Origin: Flavobacteriales bacterium
Lineage (GTDB): Bacteria > Bacteroidota > Bacteroidia > Flavobacteriales_F > PHOS-HE28
NCBI GenBank assembly: GCA_016717305.1
Contig: JADKFY010000002.1
Location: 310,001 to 374,000, forward strand
Direction: 5' to 3'
DNA length: 64,000 nt
The notes below the pieces were generated by a model, which was not told the origin of the DNA, made no database searches, and was given only the letters and a program-made list of their open reading frames with translations. Shown here in pieces: positions 18,240-26,597 of the stretch. The position numbers and the translations under genes were made by a program. The first letter of the stretch is position 1. Each line of letters opens with the position of its first letter.

Positions 18240-18854
18240 ATGCAAGGCCTTGACCTGATCACACAGTATTTCCCAGATCTCACAACGGATCAACGCAACA
18301 AATTCGCACAGCTCGGCGAACTCTACGCGCATTGGAACGAACGCGTGAACCTGATCTCACGCAAAGACTTCGAACACCTCTACGAACGGCATATCCTTCA
18401 TTCATTGGGCATCGCCAAAGTGGTACAATTCAAGAAAGGAACGCGGATCATCGACGTAGGCACCGGCGGCGGTTTTCCCTTAGTGCCTTTGGCCATAATG
18501 TTCCCGCAAAGCACCTTCCATGGCATCGACGGGACCGGCAAGAAGATCAGCGCAGTAAAGGGTGTGATCGAAGGTCTTGCGTTAACCAACTGCACCGCGG
18601 AACAAGTGCGCAGCACCGACCACAACCGCCGCTACAATGTGATCGTAAGTCGTGCGGTGACCACCTTGCCGGAATTCATCGGTATGACCAAGCACCTTGT
18701 GTTACGTGGCGAAGGCCGCATGTTCTATCTGAAAGGTGGAGAACTGGCCGACGAGATCCTGCCTGTGCGCCAAAAGGTGAAGGTGTTCGAGTTGAACAAG
18801 TTCTTCAGCGAGGAATTCTTTGCTACGAAGAAGGTGGTGGAGGTGGGGATGTGA
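18240..18854 (+). CDS. rsmG: 16S rRNA (guanine-527-N7)-methyltransferase
   Basis: 204-aa SAM-dependent methyltransferase that modifies G527 of 16S rRNA. The N-terminus (KFAQLGELYAHWNERVNLIS then ILHSLGIAK) and the SAM-binding loop IIDVGTGGGFPLVPLAI are diagnostic for RsmG/GidB. The VSRAVTTLPEFI segment corresponds to the conserved VxRA motif. Length is normal for the family. No signal peptide. It ends 2 nt before the stop of the convergent ABC exporter gene, leaving no room for a separate terminator, so transcription of the two must be ended within coding sequence or read through. Confidence 0.93.
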   Translation: MQGLDLITQYFPDLTTDQRNKFAQLGELYAHWNERVNLISRKDFEHLYERHILHSLGIAKVVQFKKGTRIIDVGTGGGFPLVPLAIMFPQSTFHGIDGTGKKISAVKGVIEGLALTNCTAEQVRSTDHNRRYNVIVSRAVTTLPEFIGMTKHLVLRGEGRMFYLKGGELADEILPVRQKVKVFELNKFFSEEFFATKKVVEVGM

Positions 18855-18856
18855 CC

Positions 18857-20677
18857 TCACGTTTTGTCCAGCTGCAGCCGACTCAAACTGTGATACAGGC
18901 CCTCGCTATCCGCAATCAGTTCATCGTGCGTCCCGCTTTCGATCACAGATCCATTTTCCAGAACCAAGATCTTATTCGCACTCCGGATCGTGCTCAACCG
19001 GTGCGCGATCACAATGCTTGTTCGCCCGACCATCAGCTTGTCCAATGCTTCTTGCACCAACCGTTCACTCTCGCTATCCAACGCGCTGGTGGCTTCATCA
19101 AGGATCAGGATCGCGGGGTCCTTCAACACGGCCCGTGCAATGGCAATGCGCTGCCGTTGACCGCCGCTTAACTGCACGCCACGTTCACCCACCACGGTCC
19201 CGTAGCCTTCCGGAAAACGTTCGATGAATTCGTGCGCATTGGCTTGGACGGCTGCTGCTTCGATCTCCGCATCTGTAGCACCGGGCCTTCCATAGGCGAT
19301 GTTCTCGCGTATCGAACCACCGAAGAGCAACACCTCTTGCGGCACAATGCTCATGCGATCACGCAATGCGGTGAGGTCATAGGAATGCACATCCCGGCCA
19401 TCGATCGTGATACGACCTTCAACCGGGTCATAGAAACGCAGGACCAAGGATGCGATCGTGCTCTTACCGGCACCGCTCGGACCAACGAGCGCAACGCGTT
19501 CACCTGGTTGCGCCGTGAAGTTCACGTCCCGAAGCACCGGAACATCGGGCCGCGTAGCATAGTGGAATGCAACATGTTCAAAGCTGATCGCGCCCTCCAA
19601 CTGCAATGCATCCGCGCGCTTCTCCAATGTGATCGCTTCCGGCTGTTCATCCTGCAGGTCCATCAAACGTTCCGTCGCACCGATCGCTTTCAACAAGGTG
19701 GTGATCAGATCCGGTACGCTACCGATCGAAGCGCCGATCATGATCGACAGACCAATGAACGCGGTGATATCGCCAACATCCAACAGTCCTTCGGCACGCA
19801 AATGCACCGCCCTCCAAACAATGAATACCACCACACCGAACATGGCGAAAATGATGAACGAGATGAAGGCACCGCGCCACCGAACGGCCTTCAATGCAAC
19901 ATCCAATGCGGCGTGCACACTGCGCCCATAGCGGCCCACCTCGTGTCCTTCATTGGAAAATGCTTTCACGTTCTGGATCCCCTGCAAGGTCTCCTCCACG
20001 ATCACGCTACTGTCCGCAATTCGGTCCTGCATTTGTTTGCTCAACGTACGGATGTAGCGTCCAAAGAATACTGCAACCAGCGCGACCACAGGCAGGGTGG
20101 CTAGCATGGTCAAGGTCAACTCCACACTTACATACGTGAGCAGCGTAATGCCTATCCCGCTCGTAACGAACTGCCGTAGGAACTCAGCGAGCACCGTGGT
20201 CATTCCTTCTTGCAACAGGGCCACATCCGCCGCCAAGCGACTGTTCAATTCACCGACACGGCGCTGCGCGAAAAAGAGCATCGGCATGCGCACCAAGTGC
20301 GAATAGGTGTCCTTGCGGATATCGGCCAGCGCATGTTCCGAAACATGGCCAAAGGTGTAGATCCGAAGGTACCCGAAGAAGGCCTGTAGTGCGAAAACGA
20401 GCAACAACAGTTTCGCGATGGAATCGATGTTGTTCAGGTCCGAGATCGGTGCTTCCCAGAAAGAGGTGAGCGGCTCCGCATTCACCAATTTGCCCAAAAG
20501 CAACGGGAAAGCAAGACTGAGCAACGAAGTGATCAGCAAGCAAACAAGACCAAAAGCGAAAATTGGGCAGTGCGGTCGCAAGTACCGGAAGATCCGCAGT
20601 GTTTTGCGGAGCGTGGCCTTGTCCAGCTTTGCGGCCGGGGCGTCGTCTGTGGTGGTGCGAGATCGGCGTGAGGCCAT
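18857..20677 (-). CDS. ABC transporter, fused permease/ATPase (MsbA-like exporter)
   Basis: 606-aa half-transporter. The N-terminal 340 residues contain six hydrophobic helices (IFAFGLVCLLITSLLSLAFP, LLLLVFALQAFFGYLRIYTF and others). The ATPase domain shows Walker A LVGPSGAGKST, Q-loop VPQEVLLFGG, signature LSGGQRQRIAIAR, Walker B ILILDEATSALD and the H-loop VIAHRLST. It functions as a homodimer exporting lipid or other amphiphiles; MsbA-type lipid A flippase is plausible but the substrate cannot be proven. The first 25 residues are basic and Ser/Thr-rich. It is monocistronic and convergent with rsmG. Confidence 0.9.
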   Translation of the reverse strand: MASRRSRTTTDDAPAAKLDKATLRKTLRIFRYLRPHCPIFAFGLVCLLITSLLSLAFPLLLGKLVNAEPLTSFWEAPISDLNNIDSIAKLLLLVFALQAFFGYLRIYTFGHVSEHALADIRKDTYSHLVRMPMLFFAQRRVGELNSRLAADVALLQEGMTTVLAEFLRQFVTSGIGITLLTYVSVELTLTMLATLPVVALVAVFFGRYIRTLSKQMQDRIADSSVIVEETLQGIQNVKAFSNEGHEVGRYGRSVHAALDVALKAVRWRGAFISFIIFAMFGVVVFIVWRAVHLRAEGLLDVGDITAFIGLSIMIGASIGSVPDLITTLLKAIGATERLMDLQDEQPEAITLEKRADALQLEGAISFEHVAFHYATRPDVPVLRDVNFTAQPGERVALVGPSGAGKSTIASLVLRFYDPVEGRITIDGRDVHSYDLTALRDRMSIVPQEVLLFGGSIRENIAYGRPGATDAEIEAAAVQANAHEFIERFPEGYGTVVGERGVQLSGGQRQRIAIARAVLKDPAILILDEATSALDSESERLVQEALDKLMVGRTSIVIAHRLSTIRSANKILVLENGSVIESGTHDELIADSEGLYHSLSRLQLDKT

Positions 20678-20742
20678 GTCAGTTCATTCGTCCGTATTGG
20701 TTCGGAAGGAGTTGATCCTTGCCTTTGACCAACCCAAATGGA

Positions 20743-21261
20743 TCAATCACAAAACACTTCGTTCGACGAATAAACCAACCCACAATGCCTTGGTTCGAAC
20801 TGATCGCCGGTTACCGGATTTCCACTGAACTGAAGGCAATTACCAGTGCCGTATGAGAGTTTGGACACGTAGTTCTGTCCTTGAAGTGTTGCTCCTGAGG
20901 TTGTCGTTGCGGTCACCCGCACGGTAAAGGGGCCGACGCTCGTCGCATTGGAACCATCCCACGAAGTATTCGGGTCGGTGGTGTGGAAGAGGGTGTCTCC
21001 AGCCGAATTACGAACGGTCACTTCAGTTGTGGTGATGTTGCGGTAAGCGATCCAAAGAGCATCGTTCACGCCATCGCTGTTCGGGGTGAAGACGTTCGGC
21101 GCTTGGATGCAGGCGGAGTCGATGGACAGTGACAAGTAGGATGCTCCGGACCCGCCTCCTTGCACATCACGATCCTTTCGGCATGCGGAGAGCACGCTCA
21201 ATGAAAGCGCCATGCCGACCAACATGTTCATGGGAAGTGTGAAAGAAGTTGGTTGCATCAT
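20743..21261 (-). CDS. Lipoprotein with a gliding-motility-associated (T9SS type-B-like) domain
   Basis: 172-aa protein with a lipobox (LSVLSA-Cys27) and, from about residue 52, a short CTD-like segment: APNVFTPNSDGVNDALWI, then TVRNSAGDTLFHTTDPNTSWDGS, as in gliding-motility-associated C-terminal domains. In normal T9SS cargo this domain is last, but here it is followed by about 40 further residues with Cys (GNCLQFSG, RHCGLVYSS, VFCD). The combination of lipobox and sorting domain is unusual, and the usual large passenger is missing. It could be a degraded cargo gene or a small surface lipoprotein. It follows the SRPBCC gene by 13 nt. Confidence 0.65.
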   Translation of the reverse strand: MMQPTSFTLPMNMLVGMALSLSVLSACRKDRDVQGGGSGASYLSLSIDSACIQAPNVFTPNSDGVNDALWIAYRNITTTEVTVRNSAGDTLFHTTDPNTSWDGSNATSVGPFTVRVTATTTSGATLQGQNYVSKLSYGTGNCLQFSGNPVTGDQFEPRHCGLVYSSNEVFCD

Positions 21262-21274
21262 TCAGAAATATGTT

Positions 21275-21676
21275 CTACCCATGTATCACCTTCATCCGAT
21301 CCGCGATATGATCGAACAAGTTCTTCAACGGCTTCTCTACCATCATCTTGATGAAGGTGTTCAGGTCCGCATTGAATTCCAGTCGTGAGGTCGTCGTGCC
21401 GTCCTTCTCTTCCAAGTACGTGTCCAACGTGAACGGGAAAGGACTGCGTTCGGTAGCTTTCATTTTCAGGTGACCGGGAGGGGTTCCGCCATCGAGCATC
21501 AACCCGATCGTGGCAGCGCCTTGTACTTTGAACGAACACGACTTGCCATCGCTGGTCCATTCGCTGATGCGACCGGCTGGGAGCAATTGCTCGAAATTGT
21601 TCATGTCGCTCAGGAACGTGTAAAGGTCCTGTGCAGGTTTCGCGATCTCCACCTCCTTGCTCTCGATCTTCGTCAT
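21275..21676 (-). CDS. SRPBCC (START/Bet v1-like) family protein
   Basis: 133-aa small cytosolic protein of the SRPBCC fold, which forms a hydrophobic pocket. The N-terminal strand-helix (ESKEVEIAKPAQDLYTFLSD) and the C-terminal long helix (FIKMMVEKPLKNLFDHIADRM) are the parts typical of the polyketide-cyclase/CoxG-like branch. Strands with 'RISEWTSDGKSCSFKVQG' lie between. It follows pyrE by 4 nt and is probably co-transcribed with it, an arrangement common in Flavobacteriales. No ligand is known. Confidence 0.8.
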   Translation of the reverse strand: MTKIESKEVEIAKPAQDLYTFLSDMNNFEQLLPAGRISEWTSDGKSCSFKVQGAATIGLMLDGGTPPGHLKMKATERSPFPFTLDTYLEEKDGTTTSRLEFNADLNTFIKMMVEKPLKNLFDHIADRMKVIHG

Positions 21677-21680
21677 AATG

Positions 21681-22340
21681 CTATGTTGTAGTGGCTTTTT
21701 CCTGCATCCATGTGGATGGGTTCCGTCGCCATTCGGACAATGATGCGCGTTCTTTTTCCGTGATGTGGTCCGTCTTCAAGGCTTGGTCCAGCAACACGTC
21801 GTAGTTGGTGAGCGCTTGCAATTTCACCTTGGCCTCTTCGAATGCTTTGGCGGCTTCATCGAATCCATACGTGAAGATCGATACCATGCCTTTCACTTCA
21901 ATGCCTGCTTCGCGCAAGGCCTGCACCGCCTTCAAGCTGCTGCCACCGGTGCTTACAAGGTCTTCGATCACGATGGCATTGCGACCGGTGGAGAGGTCGC
22001 CCTCCACTTGGTTCTTTTTACCATGGCCCTTCGCATCGCTGCGCACATAGACGAAGGGCAGGCCCATTTCCTGCGCCACCAAAGCCCCATGCGCAATGCC
22101 GCCTGTGGCCACGCCCGCGATCATGTCGGGTTTCCCGAACGTTTCGTTGATCACATGTACGAACTGCTGCCGAATGAACGTGCGCACGGCCGGGTGCGAA
22201 AGTGTCTTGCGGTTGTCGCAGTAGATCGGTGACCGCCAGCCACTGGCCCAAGTGAAGGGTTTCTGCGGACTTAGTTCCACAGCTTTGATCTGTAGCAGGA
22301 ACTCCGCAACTTTGGGCGCTGGATCCAATTGGGAATACAT
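21681..22340 (-). CDS. pyrE: Orotate phosphoribosyltransferase
   Basis: 219-aa enzyme of de novo pyrimidine synthesis that joins orotate to PRPP to make OMP. The PRPP-binding motif is NAIVIEDLVSTGGSSLKAV, and the family signature PFTWASGWRSPIYCDNRKTL lies near residue 29. The ATG at 22338-22340 overlaps the start codon of the divergent NUDIX gene by two bases; the family's N-terminus begins right at this residue. A -7 box within the NUDIX coding sequence is 4 nt upstream, so its mRNA is probably leaderless. SRPBCC gene follows. Confidence 0.94.
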   Translation of the reverse strand: MYSQLDPAPKVAEFLLQIKAVELSPQKPFTWASGWRSPIYCDNRKTLSHPAVRTFIRQQFVHVINETFGKPDMIAGVATGGIAHGALVAQEMGLPFVYVRSDAKGHGKKNQVEGDLSTGRNAIVIEDLVSTGGSSLKAVQALREAGIEVKGMVSIFTYGFDEAAKAFEEAKVKLQALTNYDVLLDQALKTDHITEKERASLSEWRRNPSTWMQEKATTT

Positions 22341-22959
22341 GCCACGAAAGTACGACGTTTACATAGCGGGAAAGCCGTTGCAATTCTTGGATCCATCGTC
22401 CGATGCCCACCACGAACCGGACTTTCCGGTGGTCGAAGTTGGGAGCGCTGCAGATCTCAATGCAGCCATTGAGCGGTTGGCATCCGAACGTGTCAAGGGC
22501 GTGCAGTTGCTTCCGGTGAATGAATTCGATGCGTGGTCGGCATTCAAGGACATGCATAAATTCGTTCAAGCTGCTGGTGGAATGGTCTCTGATGAAGGAG
22601 GTCGCTTGTTGGCGATCCGGCGCTTGGGTGTTTGGGACCTACCGAAAGGAAAAGTGGAAAAGAGCGAGGACATTGAACAAGCCGCCGTTCGGGAGGTACA
22701 GGAAGAATGCGGTTTGGTGGATGTTCGTTTGGTAGCGCCTCTTACAAGCACTTGGCACACCTACGAACGCAAAGGCAAACAGCACCTGAAGCGCACTGAT
22801 TGGTTCCTGATGAAAGCCTCTTCAGTCGAAATGCTGACCGCACAAACCGAGGAGGATATCGAAGAGGTGCGGTGGATGGATCGAACAGAACTACAAGCCA
22901 TGAAGGCCGATACCTACCCGAGCTTATTGCCTGTGATCATAGCGTGGGAGGGACGGTAA
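22339..22959 (+). CDS. NUDIX hydrolase
   Basis: 206-aa protein with an N-terminal domain of about 70 aa and a C-terminal NUDIX domain. The Nudix box is complete: Gly of PKGKVEKSE, a Glu five residues later, then REVQEECGL. It hydrolyses nucleoside diphosphates linked to another moiety; the exact substrate is unknown. The N-terminal region (YDVYIAGKPLQFL, ERLASERVKGVQLLP) is the one common to Bacteroidota members of this family. The ATG at 22339 overlaps pyrE's start. An ACTTTGG sequence about 27 nt upstream, within pyrE, may be part of its promoter. Confidence 0.85.
   Translation: MPRKYDVYIAGKPLQFLDPSSDAHHEPDFPVVEVGSAADLNAAIERLASERVKGVQLLPVNEFDAWSAFKDMHKFVQAAGGMVSDEGGRLLAIRRLGVWDLPKGKVEKSEDIEQAAVREVQEECGLVDVRLVAPLTSTWHTYERKGKQHLKRTDWFLMKASSVEMLTAQTEEDIEEVRWMDRTELQAMKADTYPSLLPVIIAWEGR
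22345..22352 (-). promoter_or_regulatory. -7 box TACTTTCG for pyrE, inside the NUDIX gene
   Basis: The minus strand reads TACTTTCG-TGGC-ATG. The box lies in codons 3-5 of the divergent NUDIX gene, so the two genes' expression signals are interlocked. Confidence 0.55.
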
Positions 22960-23045
22960 CGCTCTAGGTCGAACCACGGGTTGTTCAATTCCTGCTGAAT
23001 GTTGCCATGTCCACGCGAACGCCAATGAGAATGGCATTATCTGTA

Positions 23046-23073
23046 TGCATCCGTGTCAATCTGTGGTAAAATT
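23046..23073. repeat. ATCCGTGT-ATCTGTGGT dispersed intergenic motif
   Basis: The 157-nt gap after the NUDIX gene has GCATCCGTGTCAATCTGTGG, an intergenic motif of a type seen in many genomes. No gene is visible in the gap. Confidence 0.35.
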
Positions 23074-23116
23074 CAGGAACCCTAAGAGCGCGAAGCGCGA
23101 CCCGAATTGTCTTCGG

Positions 23117-24616
23117 TCAGTCATCCCAAACCTTCACCCGTACTTTTTGGTCGGCGGCCACCTTGGCTTGGTGGAACAAGGCACCCAAGCCTTCGCTAGG
23201 CAGCGGGGCAGGGGAGCGAGCCAGTTCATTTCCGTTCAACAAGTAGAACATCGGAAGGCTTCGCACGCGTAGTTGTTCGCGCAGTTCTTGCTCGGCGGCG
23301 GCGTGTATCCAGGTCAACTTATTGTCCTTGTATGTCTTCCGCGCCACATTGAACTCATCGAGGCTCTTGTCCAAGCCGATCACAACCACCGTTATCGCAC
23401 CGGGGTATTCGTTGTCGAGCTTGATCAAGCCAGCGATCTCCGGGCCACACGCGGTACACCAACCAGCGGTTAGCGCAATACAAACTGGACCCACCAAAAG
23501 ACTTTCAAGGTCCGCTGTTGTTCCGCTCGGTGTTTCAAGTCGGAGCCCTTGTGATAACACGCTTCCGGGACGCATCGCTAAAAGGTCCCACAACATGTTG
23601 CTCGCGATCGTGCGGTGTTCAGGCCATTTGGAATTTGATCCCACTTTGGCGAGGAGCCTTTCCGTCGCATTCTGGTCCACGAGGCCGATCGCGTATTTGC
23701 GGTAGAGTTGATCGATCATGACCAACTCGGCAAGTTGATCACTGGTCCGCAGAAAGTCGTTGTGTTGGAACAGCTTTCTCAACTCTTCCGCATTTCCTGT
23801 CGAAGCGAACATGGTCAATGAGTCACCCCGTGTTCGGGCCAATTGATCAAGCTGGTCGCTGAAGAAATTCCGGATGAAGCGCACATATTCCGGATCGTTG
23901 TAGAGCACGGGCTTGCCTTCCAGGAATTTCTTGAACAAATCACTTTCCTTGGTGCGCGGACCTGCATAGAGACCCGCTATGCTATAGTTCAAGTAGTGTG
24001 CGAACCACGGATCCTTCGCCTCGGCGTAGAACCGACGAAGCTTAGTGGTGAACGAGTCCACTTTGTTCGCGGATAACAATGGAGTAACGAAGAGGGTGGG
24101 AGGGCGTTTTGTGCTGTCTTCCAAGGTGCCCCCATCCTTGCGTTTGATGTCGAGTGCTTGCATACCGGCTGTTTCATCGGTAGCCAAGTCTTCGGAAATG
24201 AATGCATCGATGCGCTCGTTCAGATCGCTGGAAAGTGCATTCACGTCCATCGGGTCCATTCCGGTGAAGGTGATCACCATTCGACTTGTTCCGTTCAAGC
24301 TCAATGCGCCGGGCATTGGTGTCAGAACAACATTCAGGTCACTGCCGGGTGCTACATACAGGTCCGCAGTTCGCTCGCCGATTCGCAGGTACATCTTCGT
24401 GACTTGTTCAACTTCACCTTCCAAAGTGGCCATACCTTCAGAGTTCAATAACCCACGTGTCAACAATACACCACGCAGTGTGAAGAGGTCATCGTAGCGG
24501 TATAAGGAAACCACATCGTCATCATGCCCGCTGGACGAAACATGGATCGTGAATGGCGCTGCGATCGACCACACCGATGCGCAAATAAGAAGACACGTTA
24601 CCAAGGATCTGATCAT
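23117..24616 (-). CDS. TlpA-like thioredoxin-domain exported protein
   Basis: 499-aa exported protein with a signal peptide (residues 1-20, SIAA-PF). The C-terminal third is a TlpA/AhpC-type thioredoxin domain with redox motif Trp386-Cys387-Thr-Ala-Cys390 (AGWCTACGPEI) and a cis-proline (RSLPMFYLL). The N-terminal 360 residues, including the GSDLNVVLTPMPGALSLNG strand region, look like the DUF4369-like module common in Bacteroidota thioredoxin proteins. It would act as a periplasmic thiol reductase, for example in cytochrome c maturation. The ATG overlaps the coaD stop by 4 nt (ATGA), so translation is coupled. Confidence 0.85.
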   Translation of the reverse strand: MIRSLVTCLLICASVWSIAAPFTIHVSSSGHDDDVVSLYRYDDLFTLRGVLLTRGLLNSEGMATLEGEVEQVTKMYLRIGERTADLYVAPGSDLNVVLTPMPGALSLNGTSRMVITFTGMDPMDVNALSSDLNERIDAFISEDLATDETAGMQALDIKRKDGGTLEDSTKRPPTLFVTPLLSANKVDSFTTKLRRFYAEAKDPWFAHYLNYSIAGLYAGPRTKESDLFKKFLEGKPVLYNDPEYVRFIRNFFSDQLDQLARTRGDSLTMFASTGNAEELRKLFQHNDFLRTSDQLAELVMIDQLYRKYAIGLVDQNATERLLAKVGSNSKWPEHRTIASNMLWDLLAMRPGSVLSQGLRLETPSGTTADLESLLVGPVCIALTAGWCTACGPEIAGLIKLDNEYPGAITVVVIGLDKSLDEFNVARKTYKDNKLTWIHAAAEQELREQLRVRSLPMFYLLNGNELARSPAPLPSEGLGALFHQAKVAADQKVRVKVWDD

Positions 24617-25065
24617 ATCGCCATGGGCACCAACGCTGAAACATCGGCCTTATTGGCAAGCAACTCACGCACGATAGTGCTGCTGATATGTGCATGTTCC
24701 GGTGCGCTGGGCAGGAAGATCGTTTCCACCCCGGAGATCTGGCGGTTCATCAATGCAATGCTGCGCTCGTAGCCGTGGTCCGTGCTGTTGCGCAATCCGC
24801 GTAAGATGAAGGATGCCCCGACCTTTTTGCACAGGTTCACGGTCAGCCCTTCGAATGCGACCGCCTCCACGTTCGCATGTTCCTTGAAGGCTTGTTCGAT
24901 CCAAGCGAGGCGTTGTTCCTCAGCGAACATGGTCTTCTTGGTGTTGTTCACGCCCATACCGATGATGATGCGATCGAACAACGGCAATGCCCGTACCACG
25001 ATGCTCACATGACCGATGGTGATCGGATCGAAGGTGCCTGGGAAAACTGCGATCGGGCTTTTCAT
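24613..25065 (-). CDS. coaD: Pantetheine-phosphate adenylyltransferase
   Basis: 150-aa enzyme that makes dephospho-CoA from 4'-phosphopantetheine and ATP. The nucleotidyltransferase motif VFPGTFDPITIGHVSIV is at residues 6-22, and the second signature FILRGLRNSTDHGYERSIAL is present with the SSTIVREL motif near the end. Start at 25065 (MKSPIAVFPG) is the family start; an in-frame ATG at 25122 would add 19 residues. It lies in the DUF3822-rsmD-coaD-TlpA operon. It supplies CoA, which is also needed by the carrier proteins of the assembly line further down, though any link is incidental. Confidence 0.94.
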   Translation of the reverse strand: MKSPIAVFPGTFDPITIGHVSIVVRALPLFDRIIIGMGVNNTKKTMFAEEQRLAWIEQAFKEHANVEAVAFEGLTVNLCKKVGASFILRGLRNSTDHGYERSIALMNRQISGVETIFLPSAPEHAHISSTIVRELLANKADVSALVPMAI

Positions 25066-25152
25066 GTGTTCTTGTTCTTTGCGTTCTCCATGCGTCCCTT
25101 TGGGCCGAAGATGATCCCCCAACGGTTTGCCAATTCCCTTAATTCATCACAT

Positions 25153-25704
25153 TCAATTCATTTCCTCATTACTTCCTCCAAATATGCTGAACACGATCTG
25201 ACCGTATTTTCGGTTTCGAATATAACCGTCCACAGCACTAAGATCGGTCTTCTCGTGGTGCTCGATGATCAACACGCCGTCCGGTGCTAACAGCGCATTC
25301 TCGAACACCATGCTCGCTATGCGTTCTGTGCCTTCCATGTGGAACGGTGGATCGGCAAAAATGATGTCATACTTGCTCCGGTGTCCGCTCAAGAATTTGA
25401 ACACATCTTCCTTCACGACACGCCATCCGGTTTCACCAATTTCCGCGATCGTGCGTTGTATGAAGGCGAACAGCTTGCGGTCCTGTTCCACGGAAACCAC
25501 GTCCACAGCGCCTCTGGAAAGGAACTCCAACGACATGTTGCCGGTGCCTGCGAAGAGGTCCAGTACCCGTATTCCTTCCAACGGAACGCTGTGCTGCAGC
25601 ACATTGAACAGTCCTTCCTTGGCGAAATCGGTCGTTGGCCGTGCTTCAATTCCTTGTGGTGGATCGATCCGGCGGTTGCGGTATTTGCCGGCTACGATAC
25701 GCAT
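25153..25704 (-). CDS. rsmD: 16S rRNA (guanine-966-N2)-methyltransferase
   Basis: 183-aa SAM-dependent methyltransferase that modifies G966 of 16S rRNA. The SAM-binding loop VLDLFAGTGNMSLEFLSRGA and the catalytic DPPF tetrad (DIIFADPPFHMEG) identify it. The N-terminus MRIVAGKYRNRRI is standard, so the start is 25704; a longer in-frame start at 25770 falls in the DUF3822 gene. It overlaps the end of that gene by 13 nt. Tight overlap suggests co-translation. coaD follows after 87 nt. Confidence 0.93.
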   Translation of the reverse strand: MRIVAGKYRNRRIDPPQGIEARPTTDFAKEGLFNVLQHSVPLEGIRVLDLFAGTGNMSLEFLSRGAVDVVSVEQDRKLFAFIQRTIAEIGETGWRVVKEDVFKFLSGHRSKYDIIFADPPFHMEGTERIASMVFENALLAPDGVLIIEHHEKTDLSAVDGYIRNRKYGQIVFSIFGGSNEEMN

Positions 25705-26489
25705 GCGAACTGGTCGAAGGCCGCCAACCAACGATCCATGGGCCCCAAGGTCTTCGGGACATTGGGCCATGTGGATGGGATCGCCGGTGCATGGTCACTG
25801 AAGTAGCGGTCCAATAGGTCGCGTTCCAGTTGGAGCAGGTGTGTGCCACCCGTCCGAAGCTTCATATCAGCAGGTGGAATGCCACCTGTTTCTGCGGCCA
25901 ACAAGCAGAAGTAGAGCACATCTTCCGCGGTGCGTGCCAAGTAACTGTTGCTCAACAAAAGGCGTTGACCGTTCGCCAATGTTAGGTCCACCCGATCTGC
26001 ACCACGGTGCATTAAAAGCACGGGAGAGGTAGTGGACCGCATTTGCGCACCCCGGACCAACACGGCTTGCAAGGGGAGTGCCCGTGCGTTGGGGAAACGG
26101 TCCAGCACATTGCGTTCGTTGCTTTCGTCATGGGCGTAAAGACAGGTGGCGCTGATCGTCTTCACCGGTTCATCGCGCACTTGGGCCACCGGCAATTTGC
26201 CATGGACCAATGCCAAGTGTTGGCCGTTCATGGTCGGGTCCAAAGCCCCGTCGGGTACGAGCGTGCTCCATTCGGGCAAGGTGACGTAGGTGACCGATCG
26301 TGGGTGCGCGGGAACGCTTGCAAGGGCAAGCGCTTCGAGGCCTGGTGCCCACACCAACATTTGTGGTTCACCGGTTTCCAGATCGTGTGCAACACAAGCA
26401 GAAGGACCTTGACCAAGCACAATGGCCAAGTGGAAAGCCCGGTCACGCTTGGGATCGAAGTGGGCCACTTTGTATTCGCCTCGTTCCAT
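25692..26489 (-). CDS. DUF3822 family protein
   Basis: 265-aa cytosolic protein of a Bacteroidota-specific family with an actin-like ATPase-type fold suggested for its members. It shows the family's DPTMNGQHLALVHG and PVLLMHRGADRVDLTLANG segments and the AEDVLYFCLLAAE helix. It is placed just before rsmD, as usual in this phylum, and overlaps it by 13 nt. The start at 26489 (MERGEYKV) is chosen because a TACCTTCG box ends 5 nt upstream; the ATG at 26510 would lie beyond that box. Function is unknown. Confidence 0.75.
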   Translation of the reverse strand: MERGEYKVAHFDPKRDRAFHLAIVLGQGPSACVAHDLETGEPQMLVWAPGLEALALASVPAHPRSVTYVTLPEWSTLVPDGALDPTMNGQHLALVHGKLPVAQVRDEPVKTISATCLYAHDESNERNVLDRFPNARALPLQAVLVRGAQMRSTTSPVLLMHRGADRVDLTLANGQRLLLSNSYLARTAEDVLYFCLLAAETGGIPPADMKLRTGGTHLLQLERDLLDRYFSDHAPAIPSTWPNVPKTLGPMDRWLAAFDQFACVS

Positions 26490-26494
26490 GGCCC

Positions 26495-26502
26495 CGAAGG
26501 TA
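26495..26502 (-). promoter_or_regulatory. -7 box TACCTTCG, 5 nt before the DUF3822 start
   Basis: The minus strand reads TACCTTCG-GGGCC-ATG. It drives the DUF3822-rsmD-coaD-TlpA operon and decides the start codon of the first gene. Confidence 0.5.
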
Positions 26503-26597
26503 AATTTCATTTATGGGTCGCGCTCAAAACCATATTGGTCCCGAACTGCGACGGAAAGCAAATTGGACTTGGAACAAAGGAACCGCTGGCGAAGACC

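Noticed and set aside
18857..20677. ABC exporter considered as the product exporter of the assembly line
   Set aside because: It is about 8 kb away, separated by housekeeping operons, and looks like a MsbA-type transporter.
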